A stretch of 17,017 bases of DNA from Thermodesulfobacteriota bacterium (GTDB taxonomy: Bacteria; Desulfobacterota; BSN033; UBA1163), in the NCBI GenBank assembly GCA_030024065.1, contig JASEIE010000033.1, forward strand, positions 1 to 17,017. The letters are read 5' to 3'. This document shows, piece after piece, positions 1-6,236 of the stretch; position 1 is the stretch's first letter, and each line of letters opens with the position of its first letter. The notes beneath the pieces were generated by a model. That model did no database searches and was not told the origin of the DNA. It saw only the letters and a list, made by a program, of their open reading frames with translations. The position numbers were made by a program, and so were the translations under genes.

Positions 1-189
1 AGCTGGGACCCGAAAGAGACCTGGTCTTTGATTACCTGGTTCGTCTATGCGGCTTTTCTACATGCACGGTTTACAAGAGATTGGCGAGGAAGGAAGGCAG
101 CCATTCTATCCATTGTGGGATTTATTGCTGTTCTATTTACTTATTTTGGGGTCAACTACCTCATCTCAGGACTGCACAGTTACGCATAA
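1..189 (+). CDS. ccsA: C-terminal fragment of CcsA/ResC-type cytochrome c biogenesis protein
   Basis: The first 62 codons read in frame 1 to a TAA and are the end of a gene that begins outside the window. The fragment opens with [14 protein letters not shown], which matches the end of the tryptophan-rich heme-handling (WWD) signature of the CcsA/CcmF family. Two hydrophobic stretches follow (about residues 8-22 and 33-55), and a histidine sits near the C-terminus (H59 of the fragment, in SGLHSYA), as expected for the conserved heme-ligand histidine of CcsA. In System II, CcsA works with CcsB/ResB in the cytoplasmic membrane to export heme and attach it to apocytochrome c outside. Some annotations call this same subunit CcsB or ResC. 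A partner resB-type gene would be expected upstream, outside the window. The family call is firm; the exact subunit name is conventional. Confidence 0.88.
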   Translation, partial: SWDPKETWSLITWFVYAAFLHARFTRDWRGRKAAILSIVGFIAVLFTYFGVNYLISGLHSYA

Positions 190-292
190 TCTTTGAAACT
201 CTTGTCTATAGGTCAAGGTAACGATGCCCGTTTCGTCATACGGTTACGTATTTCGCCAAATGACTCTTAGTGGAACCAACGTTTGTCGTTGT

Positions 293-344
293 CGAAGCTC
301 GTATCGATGCTCGATCATAGAAACTCGATACTCGTCGAGCTTCG
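293..344. repeat. Inverted repeat, bulged hairpin between converging genes
   Basis: Perfect 9-base arms CGAAGCTCG and CGAGCTTCG enclose a further 6-base complementary pair, TATCGA and TCGATA, so a bulged stem of 15 pairs can form on either strand. It sits about 100 bases after the ccsA stop codon and about 130 bases beyond the stop of the minus-strand ACT gene. It could serve as a transcription end or mRNA-stabilising structure, or be a degenerate dispersed repeat; the absence of a T run argues against a classical terminator. Confidence 0.45.
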
Positions 345-413
345 TTTACTGAGCCTCTTGCTTCGATACAAGCATCGTCACCGATAACCCATTTTCTTTT
401 TTTGTAACCTTTA

Positions 414-436
414 CCGTTTGACCAGCCACCAAACGG
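414..436. terminator. Candidate hairpin downstream of the vor-ACT operon
   Basis: CCGTTTG and CAAACGG form a 7-bp stem with a 9-base loop, 37 bases past the stop codon of the ACT-domain gene on the minus strand. The position suits an operon end. There is no T-rich tail immediately after it in the minus-strand direction, so only weak or Rho-assisted termination is plausible. Confidence 0.3.
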
Positions 437-472
437 GCTTCCTAACCGTAACCTATTTACTTACCTTCCATT

Positions 473-898
473 TTATAATTTATAGAGTTCTTCGTTGTAC
501 ATGTGAACCCAGTTCTTTTTTAGAACCTGGATCGCCTCCTCCATCTTATCAACGCCCACAATGAGAACAGTCTTTTCACCTGTTCCAAGGCAGGTATAAA
601 GGTAGTTGACATTGATCGAGACATCTTTGAGAGGCTTTAAAACAGCATTGAGGCCCCCAGGATGATTGGGTGCCTCAACGGCCAGCACCTCGGTTATCCT
701 AATCGAATACCCGTGGGTTTTTAAGACATTGGCTGCTTTTTCAGGGTCGCTGGCCACGAACCGAATCGCACTGATATCTGTGGTATCGGCGACGCTGATG
801 GCGATGATATTAATCCCATTCTCACCTAAATAATCACTCATTTGTGAAAGTTGGCCGGGAACATTCTCCAGGCTCACAGAGATCTGTTTTACAGGCAT
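473..898 (-). CDS. Tandem ACT-domain protein, last gene of the 2-oxoacid oxidoreductase operon
   Basis: This 141-residue protein has two ACT-type halves: residues 1-66 open with KQISVSLENVPGQLSQMSDYL, and residues 70-141 contain a degenerate second repeat with LNAVLKPLKDVSINVNYLY. ACT domains bind small effectors, usually amino acids, at domain interfaces. No catalytic domain is attached, so this is probably a stand-alone sensor or regulatory subunit. Similar stand-alone tandem ACT proteins are known beside 2-oxoacid:ferredoxin oxidoreductase and phenylacetate-CoA-ligase-like genes in anaerobes. The ATG at 898 has a good GGGAGGG Shine-Dalgarno sequence 5 bases upstream. The gene lies 21 bases after the gamma subunit gene, so co-transcription is very likely. 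A role in sensing branched-chain or other amino acids to control the upstream enzyme is inference. Confidence 0.85.
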   Translation of the reverse strand: MPVKQISVSLENVPGQLSQMSDYLGENGINIIAISVADTTDISAIRFVASDPEKAANVLKTHGYSIRITEVLAVEAPNHPGGLNAVLKPLKDVSINVNYLYTCLGTGEKTVLIVGVDKMEEAIQVLKKNWVHMYNEELYKL

Positions 899-919
899 CG
901 AATCCCTCCCCCTCTCATC

Positions 920-1456
920 TCATTCCAGATAGTCATAGCCCAATAATAAGGCGGATTTGTTTAACTTGAAGACAGCCGGATTCTTGTTTCCAAATGTATC
1001 CTTCAGAACACGGGTCATCGTTTCCACGCTGACCAATCTGGACTTTTTAATGAAGGCCCCTACCATAATCACATTCGATCCCTTATTTTCAGGAAGTTGT
1101 TTCATCAGATCATTGATCGGGATTTCATAAATGACGAGATCCCCGCGAATGGGCCTGGTTTCGATCAGACTGGCATTGAGAAAGATCGTCCCTCCTGATT
1201 GAACCTGATTCTGGAACCGCAGCAGAGAGGGATGATTCATCAGCACCGCATACTCCGGCTCTGATGCAACCGGAGAGGCGATCTCTTCCGTAGAAACCAC
1301 AACAGTGCAGTTTGCTGTCCCGCCCCTGACTTCCGCCCCATAGGATGGTAGGCAGGTTACATTCTTCCCCTCATACATTCCAGCTGTTGCAAGGAGATAC
1401 CCCATCATGATCACTCCCTGTCCACCAAATCCAGAGAAAATGGTTTTAATGAGCAT
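920..1456 (-). CDS. 2-oxoacid:ferredoxin oxidoreductase, gamma subunit
   Basis: This 178-residue protein is the gamma subunit (POR/KOR gamma domain) of a 2-oxoacid:ferredoxin oxidoreductase. The family's N-terminal signature GFGGQGV occupies residues 9-15, followed by the typical PSYGAEVRGGTANCTV segment around residues 37-53. Gamma contacts the CoA/pyruvate domain of alpha and is required for the assembled enzyme, which decarboxylates a 2-oxoacid with CoA to an acyl-CoA and passes electrons to ferredoxin. The start at 1456 lies inside the end of the beta gene (11-base overlap), with GGAG 9 bases upstream, which indicates translational coupling. The length is normal for the family. The C-terminus ends in LLGYDYLE. 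Family assignment is secure; substrate cannot be read from this subunit. Confidence 0.9.
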   Translation of the reverse strand: MLIKTIFSGFGGQGVIMMGYLLATAGMYEGKNVTCLPSYGAEVRGGTANCTVVVSTEEIASPVASEPEYAVLMNHPSLLRFQNQVQSGGTIFLNASLIETRPIRGDLVIYEIPINDLMKQLPENKGSNVIMVGAFIKKSRLVSVETMTRVLKDTFGNKNPAVFKLNKSALLLGYDYLE

Positions 1457-2204
1457 CCTTTTTATCTCCAGTGATATCTTTTAAAACTCCGAGAGGAAAA
1501 TGGACGGCCATCACCTCGTCGATCCATTGACAGGCTTCAACAGGCTCCATCTTCCAGTTGGTAGGGCAAGGAGATAAGACCTCGACGAGTGAAAACCCGT
1601 ATCCTTCGAGTTGAACACGAAAGGCTTTCGCAATCGCCTTTTTTGTCTTTAAAATATTCGCGGGATTATTGACAGCTGTCCTTTCAATATAGGCGCTGCC
1701 CTTGGCAACGGCGAGCATTTCGCTGAGATTGATTGGAAACCCATCCCTTCTTTCTTTCCTCCCACCAGGCGAAGTGGTGGTGTGTTGACCTAAAATCGTC
1801 GTCGGAGCCATCTGCCCACCTGTCATTCCATAGACGCCGTTGTTGACAAAGATTGTCGTGACGTTTTCACCCCGGGCGGCGGCATGAATCGTCTCGGCCG
1901 TACCGATGGCTGCAATGTCCCCGTCTCCCTGATAGGTGAAGATGACCCTATCGGGAAGCGCCCTTTTCAATCCTGTGGCCACAGCTGCAGCCCTTCCATG
2001 AGAGGCCTCCCCCATGTCTACATCAAAATAGTTGTATGCCAGCACTGCACAGCCTGCGGGAGGAACCCCTATCGTCTTTTCCTGAAGGTTCATCTCATCG
2101 ATGACCTCAGCGATGAGGCGGTGGATGATACTATGTCCGCATCCAGCGCAGTAATGAAAAGGGGTATCCTTAAGTGATTTCGGTCTTGAAAAAACCTTTT
2201 TCAT
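1446..2204 (-). CDS. 2-oxoacid:ferredoxin oxidoreductase, beta (TPP-binding) subunit
   Basis: This 252-residue protein is the thiamine-pyrophosphate-binding beta subunit. CAGCGH (C19, C22), C52 in PPAGC and C213 in SPCP supply the four cysteines expected to hold the proximal [4Fe-4S] cluster. The TPP/Mg motif starts at GDGD near residue 93 and continues to NNGVYGMTGGQ. The subunit cleaves the 2-oxoacid and feeds electrons through its cluster to the ferredoxin-like subunit. Its segment TTSPGGR lies where VorA/KorB-type proteins have the same sequence. The start ATG at 2204 has only a weak GAG 8 bases upstream and follows alpha after 66 bases, the largest gap in the operon. All key residues are present. 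The distinction between 2-ketoisovalerate and 2-oxoglutarate specificity cannot be settled from sequence by eye. Confidence 0.92.
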   Translation of the reverse strand: MKKVFSRPKSLKDTPFHYCAGCGHSIIHRLIAEVIDEMNLQEKTIGVPPAGCAVLAYNYFDVDMGEASHGRAAAVATGLKRALPDRVIFTYQGDGDIAAIGTAETIHAAARGENVTTIFVNNGVYGMTGGQMAPTTILGQHTTTSPGGRKERRDGFPINLSEMLAVAKGSAYIERTAVNNPANILKTKKAIAKAFRVQLEGYGFSLVEVLSPCPTNWKMEPVEACQWIDEVMAVHFPLGVLKDITGDKKDAH

Positions 2205-2270
2205 CGTTTTTTCTCAAATACTGGATTTATTAAATAAGAGAAGATGATTTACCCTTTCTATCCAAAGAGA

Positions 2271-3329
2271 TTACCCAAGTCGTTTCTGGTAGTATCGGCT
2301 TGAGATGACCCTTGCAATTTCCAGAGGAGTAAGAATCACCCCTCCAGGTCTTCCATAAAAATGAACCTCCCCGCTTCCTTCCAGCGCAAGTTTAACATCC
2401 TCCACCATCTGACCCATATTCATCTCAAAGACAAAAAAATGTTTCACCTTTTTAGAAAACTCCTTGATCACGCTGGAGGGAAAGGGCCAGAGAGAGATGG
2501 GCCGTATCAGTCCAACCTTCACACCTTCTTCTCTCAACCGTTTGATCGCTCCCTTGGCGATCCTTGCGGCAATACCAAAAGCAACGACAATCATTTTAGC
2601 ATCCTCAGTAAAGGATGTTTCCCATCTCACCTCTTCTTTGATAATCCTTTCATATTTCCTCATCAGTTTCCAGTTATGCTCTTCTTCCTTAATTGGGTCT
2701 AAAATAAGGGAACGGATGAACCGGCTTGGCCTCCCTTTGGCCCCGGTGAGGGTCCAATCCTTATGAGGAAGCTTTTTTAATTGAATCTCCGGAGGAAGTT
2801 CCACGGGCTCCATCATCTGTCCGAGCATTCCATCCCCGAGGATAACAACAGGAATCCTGTATTTATCGGCGAGATCGAATGCCTCGTAGGCTAAATTAGC
2901 AAGTTCTTGGCAGGAGTTGGGAGCCAGGACAATATTGCGGTAGTCCCCATGGCCTCCACCCCGGGTAGCCTGAAAATAATCAGATTGGGATGGGGCGATA
3001 TTACCCAGACCTGGCCCTCCCCGGCTCATATTAACGATGACCGCAGGTAATTCCAAAGCGGATAAGAAAGAAATGCCTTCCTGCTTGAGGCTAATTCCAG
3101 GTCCTGATGAGGAAGTCATCACCCTTCCTCCAGCCATGCTGGCGCCGATGACCATATGGATAGAGGCGATTTCACTTTCTGCCTGGATGAATACCCCTCC
3201 CTCCAGTTTGGAGAGCCTTTCAGACATATATTCAGGGATTTCATTCTGAGGTGTGATGGGATAACCGAAATAGTAACGGCATCCCCCACGAATAGCTGCT
3301 TCTCCAACCGTATGATTTCCACGCATCAT
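2271..3329 (-). CDS. vorB: 2-oxoacid:ferredoxin oxidoreductase, alpha subunit (VorB-like)
   Basis: This is the alpha subunit (POR N-terminal plus transketolase-C-like domains) of a 2-oxoacid:ferredoxin oxidoreductase. Characteristic stretches are YFGYPITPQNEIPEYM near the N-terminus, VMTSSSGPGISLKQEGISF, RGGPGLGNIAPSQSDYFQAT and GGGHGDYR, then GDGMLGQMMEPVELP. The SQSDYFQATRGGGHGDYR form is what I recall for the VorB (3-methyl-2-oxobutanoate) group, so the likely substrates are branched-chain 2-oxoacids, with 2-oxoglutarate an alternative. An open frame extends back to 3380, but the ATG pair at 3329 and 3326 lies 4 bases after the ferredoxin stop codon and begins the conserved MRGNHTVGEAAIRGGC segment. 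I therefore choose 3329 (352 residues). Tight spacing to the ferredoxin gene supports coupling. Confidence 0.9.
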   Translation of the reverse strand: MMRGNHTVGEAAIRGGCRYYFGYPITPQNEIPEYMSERLSKLEGGVFIQAESEIASIHMVIGASMAGGRVMTSSSGPGISLKQEGISFLSALELPAVIVNMSRGGPGLGNIAPSQSDYFQATRGGGHGDYRNIVLAPNSCQELANLAYEAFDLADKYRIPVVILGDGMLGQMMEPVELPPEIQLKKLPHKDWTLTGAKGRPSRFIRSLILDPIKEEEHNWKLMRKYERIIKEEVRWETSFTEDAKMIVVAFGIAARIAKGAIKRLREEGVKVGLIRPISLWPFPSSVIKEFSKKVKHFFVFEMNMGQMVEDVKLALEGSGEVHFYGRPGGVILTPLEIARVISSRYYQKRLG

Positions 3330-3333
3330 GACC

Positions 3334-3564
3334 TTAGACACGGTATACCTCAATGGCCACTTCAGGACAGATGATTGCACAAAGGGCGCATCCTGTGCAC
3401 TTTGTGCTTTCCTTTTTAAGATGGCCTTCTAAAAAAATGGCTGAGCAGTATCCCTTCTGGTTCAACTGATTGGAAGATTCAATCAGTTGATGGGGGCAGA
3501 CAGAGATGCATAATTTACATTCTTTACACAGTTCTGAATCGATTTCAATCATTCCTGATGGCAA
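3334..3564 (-). CDS. 2x[4Fe-4S] ferredoxin-type subunit of the 2-oxoacid oxidoreductase
   Basis: This 76-residue bacterial-type ferredoxin domain protein is the delta (electron-transfer) subunit of the enzyme encoded next. Two cluster motifs are intact: C13-C16-C19-C23-P and C56-C59-C62-C66-P. Each has the CxxCxxCxxxCP pattern that binds a [4Fe-4S] cluster, with the last cysteine of each motif completing the other cluster. The subunit takes electrons from the beta subunit cluster and hands them to free ferredoxin. The start is uncertain. A TTG at 3564 has GGAGG 5 bases upstream, whereas the ATG at 3552 lies 17 bases from that GGAGG; I report the TTG start. It is the first gene of the operon, read from the promoter at 3621-3649. 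Confidence 0.88.
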   Translation of the reverse strand: MPSGMIEIDSELCKECKLCISVCPHQLIESSNQLNQKGYCSAIFLEGHLKKESTKCTGCALCAIICPEVAIEVYRV

Positions 3565-3601
3565 CTTCCCCTCCCCTGGAATAGATGAAGGTTGATAATT
3601 C

Positions 3602-3628
3602 TTGACCTGGTTGAAAATATATTATAAA
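3602..3628 (+). promoter_or_regulatory. Candidate sigma70 promoter for the ArsA-like gene
   Basis: TTGACC (3602-3607) and TATAAA (3623-3628) are separated by 15 bases, shorter than the ideal 17. Transcription would start near 3635, about 30 bases before the start codon at 3667. The -10 box overlaps the divergent promoter of the minus-strand operon. Confidence 0.4.
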
Positions 3629-3649
3629 TTGTAACAACTTAAAAATCAA
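3621..3649 (-). promoter_or_regulatory. Sigma70-type promoter for the vor-ACT operon
   Basis: Read on the minus strand, TTGATT (3649-3644) is followed by a 17-base spacer and a perfect TATAAT (3626-3621). Transcription would start near 3613, giving a leader of about 50 bases before the ferredoxin start codon. This is the best sigma70 match I see in the window. Its -10 overlaps the -10 of the divergent candidate promoter, so the two directions may compete. Confidence 0.65.
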
Positions 3650-3666
3650 TTCATACGGAGATGACC

Positions 3667-4623
3667 ATGACCACTTCGTTGAGTCGCCTCGACCAGGACC
3701 CAAAGAGACTGATCATGATTGGAGGAAAAGGAGGTGTGGGAAAGACCACCTGTGCCTCTGCCATTGCCCTCCATTTCTCCCTTCAGGGGAAGAAGACCCT
3801 CATCATCTCGAGTGACCCCACTCCCTCCCTTTCTGACATTTTCGAGATGGAGATCGGGGATCAGGAGACCCCTATCAAAGGTGTGAAAGACCTCTATGGC
3901 ATTGAGATCAGTTCCGAAGTCGTACTGAAGAAATGGAAAGAACGATTTGGCCCTGAAATCTATGAAGTCCTTTCCTCTTTTGCCTCGGTGGACTACGATT
4001 TTGTTGACTATATCGGAGGAGCCCCTGGCATTGAAGAGGAGTATATGCTCAATTATATTCTGGAACTGGTAGAGAGTGAGCAGTATGATCTGGTGGTCTG
4101 GGATACGGCCCCGGCAGGCCACACCTTGAGGCTATTACATCTTCCGCAGATATTCCTTAAACATCTTGAGGCTGCGACAAAATTTTATATGAATCTCTAT
4201 AGTTATTTTGAAAAGTTAAAGGAAAGTGTGAAGTTAAAAAAGGGGAAAAGAACTCTTCTGGAGATCATCAGCGGATGGGAGAATCTGGCGGAGAAAGTAG
4301 TCAGTTTCATCCGCGACAGCCAAAAAACAGATTTTATCATCGTCACCATTCCCGAAGCTCTGGGTGTACGTCAAACCCAGAGGATCATTAAGGATTTTGA
4401 TGAATATCAGCTCAAGGTCAACCATCTGATAGTCAATTATGTCATTCAGGAAGCGGATTGTGCCTTTCATAAAGAGAGAATGGAAATGCAGCAAAATTAT
4501 ATTAAGATTTTAAGAGATCAATATGCTCAACGGATTAAATTAATTGAACTTCCTCTTTTCCCCCACGAGGTTAAAGGGGTGGAAAAAATAAACAAAATTT
4601 CAGAAGTACTTTTTAAACCCTGA
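3667..4623 (+). CDS. ArsA/Get3-family ATPase, single domain
   Basis: This 318-residue SIMIBI-class ATPase belongs to the ArsA/Get3 (TRC40) family. Seen in order: deviant Walker A GGKGGVGKTT (residues 19-28), the SSDPTPSLSDIF switch I/A-loop, and DTAPAGHTLRLL, the family's switch II signature. Near the C-terminus, NYVIQEADCAFHKERMEMQQ aligns with the region that carries the zinc CxxC in Get3, but here the motif is CAFH with a single cysteine, so zinc-linked dimerisation as in Get3 is doubtful. ArsA proteins energise arsenite export; archaeal and eukaryotic Get3 target tail-anchored membrane proteins. No arsB, arsD or arsR gene is nearby, so an arsenic role is not supported. An ATG at 3661 abuts the GGAG sequence; the ATG at 3667 has 6-base spacing and is preferred. 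It is followed after 23 bases by the aminotransferase. The true substrate is unknown. Confidence 0.85.
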   Translation: MTTSLSRLDQDPKRLIMIGGKGGVGKTTCASAIALHFSLQGKKTLIISSDPTPSLSDIFEMEIGDQETPIKGVKDLYGIEISSEVVLKKWKERFGPEIYEVLSSFASVDYDFVDYIGGAPGIEEEYMLNYILELVESEQYDLVVWDTAPAGHTLRLLHLPQIFLKHLEAATKFYMNLYSYFEKLKESVKLKKGKRTLLEIISGWENLAEKVVSFIRDSQKTDFIIVTIPEALGVRQTQRIIKDFDEYQLKVNHLIVNYVIQEADCAFHKERMEMQQNYIKILRDQYAQRIKLIELPLFPHEVKGVEKINKISEVLFKP

Positions 4624-4646
4624 ATCCTTCTTTAGGAGGTGTCGAA

Positions 4647-5843
4647 ATGTCCATCCTTTCAAACAGAGCAAAGAGTCTAAGACCCTCCCCTACCCTTGCG
4701 ATCAATGCAAAGGCAAAATCGATGCAAGCACAGGGGATTCATGTCATCAGTTTTGGTGCAGGCGAGCCGGATTTTGATACCCCCCAAAATATTAAGTCAG
4801 CTGCAGTTAAGGCGATCGAAGAGGGATTTACCAAATATACCCCTGTAGGAGGTACGGATGACTTAAAGGATGCCATCATTCAAAAGTTTATGAGGGATAA
4901 TGGGCTCACCTATAAACGATCTGAAATTATGGCTTCCTGCGGAGGCAAGCATTCCTTCTACAATTTAGCACAGGCTATCTTCGATCAAGGGGAGGAGGTA
5001 ATTGTTCCAGCCCCTTATTGGGTCTCCTATCCTCCGATGGTAGCATTAGCTGGAGCAACCCCTATTATTGCTGAAACCAGGGAAGAAAATGGGTTCAAAT
5101 TAACGGCGGAGGATCTAAGGAAAGCCATCACTCTTAGGACGAAAGGACTTATCATTAATAGCCCTTCAAATCCCACAGGAAGCGCTTATACAAAGGAAGA
5201 ATTGGGAAAGATTGCAGAAATTGCCATTTCGAAAAACTTTTTCGTCATCTCTGATGAGATCTACGAGAAGATTGTCTACGATGGTTTTAAATTTATAAGC
5301 ATTGCCTCCCTAAGTGATGAGATCAAGAAGAGGACAATTATTGTCCACGGGGTCGCCAAGACCTATGCCATGACAGGTTGGAGAATTGGCTATACGGCAG
5401 GACCTGAGGAGATCATTGCTGCAATGAACAATATCCAGAGCCAGAGCACATCCAACCCCACCTCCATTGCTCAGAAGGCCTCTGTGGAGGCTCTCATCGG
5501 TTCTCAGGACGAGGTGTCGAAGATGGTATCCGCCTTTGGACAGCGGCGAAATTATATCGTGGATCGTCTCAATAAAATCCAAGGGGTCTCCTGCTTTAAA
5601 CCCATTGGCGCCTTCTATGTCTTTCCGAATTTCTCCTCTTACTACGGAAAATCCTATCAAGGGAAAAAGATCTCCAACTCCACGGAGCTGGCCGATTACT
5701 TCCTCGATATGGCGAGGGTGGCCGTTGTCCCAGGCGTTGAATTCGGAGCCGACCCGTTTGAGAGACTTTCCTATGCAACCTCAATGGAGGATATCAAGGA
5801 AGGATTGAATCGAATCGAAGAGGCGCTTAAGAAATTAAGTTAG
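4647..5843 (+). CDS. Class I PLP-dependent aminotransferase (aspartate aminotransferase-like)
   Basis: This 398-residue fold-type I aminotransferase (AAT-I, subgroup 1b appearance) carries SFGAGEPDFDTP near the N-terminus, the NSPSNPTGSAY cofactor motif, SDEIYEKIVYDG with the PLP-interacting aspartate and tyrosine, the Schiff-base lysine K238 in HGVAKTYAMTGWRIGY, and the substrate-carboxylate arginine region near the C-terminus (FERLSYATS). It is expected to transfer amino groups between aspartate or a related amino acid and 2-oxoglutarate in the cytoplasm. Subgroup 1b members also include aromatic and prephenate aminotransferases, so the donor cannot be fixed. A strong AGGAGG 7 bases upstream defines the ATG at 4647. 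Only 23 bases separate it from the ArsA-like gene, so they are probably co-transcribed. The length is normal and no key residue is missing. Confidence 0.9.
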   Translation: MSILSNRAKSLRPSPTLAINAKAKSMQAQGIHVISFGAGEPDFDTPQNIKSAAVKAIEEGFTKYTPVGGTDDLKDAIIQKFMRDNGLTYKRSEIMASCGGKHSFYNLAQAIFDQGEEVIVPAPYWVSYPPMVALAGATPIIAETREENGFKLTAEDLRKAITLRTKGLIINSPSNPTGSAYTKEELGKIAEIAISKNFFVISDEIYEKIVYDGFKFISIASLSDEIKKRTIIVHGVAKTYAMTGWRIGYTAGPEEIIAAMNNIQSQSTSNPTSIAQKASVEALIGSQDEVSKMVSAFGQRRNYIVDRLNKIQGVSCFKPIGAFYVFPNFSSYYGKSYQGKKISNSTELADYFLDMARVAVVPGVEFGADPFERLSYATSMEDIKEGLNRIEEALKKLS

Positions 5844-5867
5844 GTAAGAATATGACATGATTGTGTC

Positions 5868-5886
5868 CCTGCCTTCCGCAGGCAGG
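5868..5886. repeat. Short GC-rich hairpin after the aminotransferase gene
   Basis: CCTGCC (5868-5873) pairs with GGCAGG (5881-5886) around a 7-base loop, 24 bases after the aminotransferase stop codon. It has the look of a short dispersed palindrome. It is followed directly by the GCGCTATGC motif that also occurs at two other gene ends in the window. Confidence 0.4.
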
Positions 5887-5897
5887 CGCTATGCTAA

Positions 5898-5919
5898 TTG
5901 GGCCCGGACCAACTTTTTT
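5898..5919 (+). terminator. Weak Rho-independent terminator candidate
   Basis: TTGG and CCAA form a 4-bp stem around GCCCGGA, immediately followed by CTTTTTT. The T tract and the position after the aminotransferase gene fit a terminator. The stem is very short, so the nearby stronger hairpin at 5868-5886 may contribute. Confidence 0.3.
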
Positions 5920-6118
5920 ATGGATGACACTAAAGGTTTTGAATAATTAATTTGCATCTAATTGTTTTTTAAGCATTCAACACCAGAATAAAGTCAATTA
6001 GATTCTTATCTTGCCCTTTTTTTCCTATTTTCACATTTTTTCCAGACGGGTGACAATTTATGGAAGTGTTCTCATTAAAGTATTTAATATCATTCTGGCC
6101 ATTAAAGCTTATCTCCTT

Positions 6119-6151
6119 AAATATCAATGGGTTATATGTTTATTGATATTT
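6119..6151. promoter_or_regulatory. 10-bp inverted repeat upstream of the sigma54-like promoter
   Basis: AAATATCAAT (6119-6128) and ATTGATATTT (6142-6151) are perfect inverted arms separated by 13 bases. The centre lies about 50 bases upstream of the predicted start of the sigma54-type promoter. That is a possible operator or activator site, although enhancer-binding-protein sites usually lie farther upstream. A similar half, TTTAATATCATT, occurs near 6083. The role is inference. Confidence 0.4.
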
Positions 6152-6161
6152 TTTATTCGAG

Positions 6162-6179
6162 TTGGCAAAGAATTTGCTT
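6162..6179 (+). promoter_or_regulatory. Sigma54 (RpoN)-type -24/-12 promoter
   Basis: TTGGCA-AAGAAT-TTGCTT matches the sigma54 consensus TGGCAC-N5-TTGCW at all but one conserved position (A for the second C). The invariant GG (6164-6165) and GC (6176-6177) have the required 10 bases between them. Transcription would start near 6189, about 48 bases before the ATG of the 57-codon ORF. Sigma54 promoters need an ATP-dependent activator; none is encoded in the window. Confidence 0.55.
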
Positions 6180-6236
6180 AATATTTAAACATAAAATTAT
6201 TAAACCACTTTAGATGAAGATGTATCGGGTAAGAAT

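Larger units (their letters stand above)
190..472. other. Convergent intergenic region with several inverted repeats
   Basis: This 283-base gap separates two converging genes and shows no coding potential I can support. It is rich in inverted repeats. CGAAGCTCG (293-301) pairs with CGAGCTTCG (336-344), and inside it TATCGA (302-307) pairs with TCGATA (325-330), leaving a 5-base bulge on one side. A second hairpin pairs CCGTTTG (414-420) with CAAACGG (430-436) across a 9-base loop. Short CGGTTACG and CGTAACC segments near 241 and 445 may pair across the whole region. A bidirectional terminator is expected here, but neither hairpin is followed by a convincing T tract on either strand, so that role is inference. 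Confidence 0.5.
5844..6236. other. AT-rich intergenic region upstream of a small gene
   Basis: These 393 bases carry no ORF I can support. From about 5920 onward they are clearly more AT-rich than the flanking genes. They contain a GC-rich hairpin (5868-5886), a GCGCTATGC motif (5887-5895), a weak terminator candidate (5898-5919), a long-loop inverted repeat ATCTAATTG/CAATTAGAT (5956-5964 and 5995-6003), a 10-bp inverted repeat (6119-6151) and a sigma54-like promoter (6162-6179). A 12-base direct repeat, GGTAAGAATATG, bounds the segment at 5843-5854 and 6228-6239. Confidence 0.6.

Noticed and set aside
3646..4122. 158-codon minus-strand frame opposite the ArsA-like gene
   Set aside because: It overlaps the P-loop-coding region of a clear ATPase gene and shows no family features.
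6060..6146. 28-codon ORF (MEVFSLKYLISFWP...) in the AT-rich gap
   Set aside because: It is very short, has no Shine-Dalgarno and overlaps the inverted repeat near the sigma54 element; a chance frame in AT-rich DNA is more likely.
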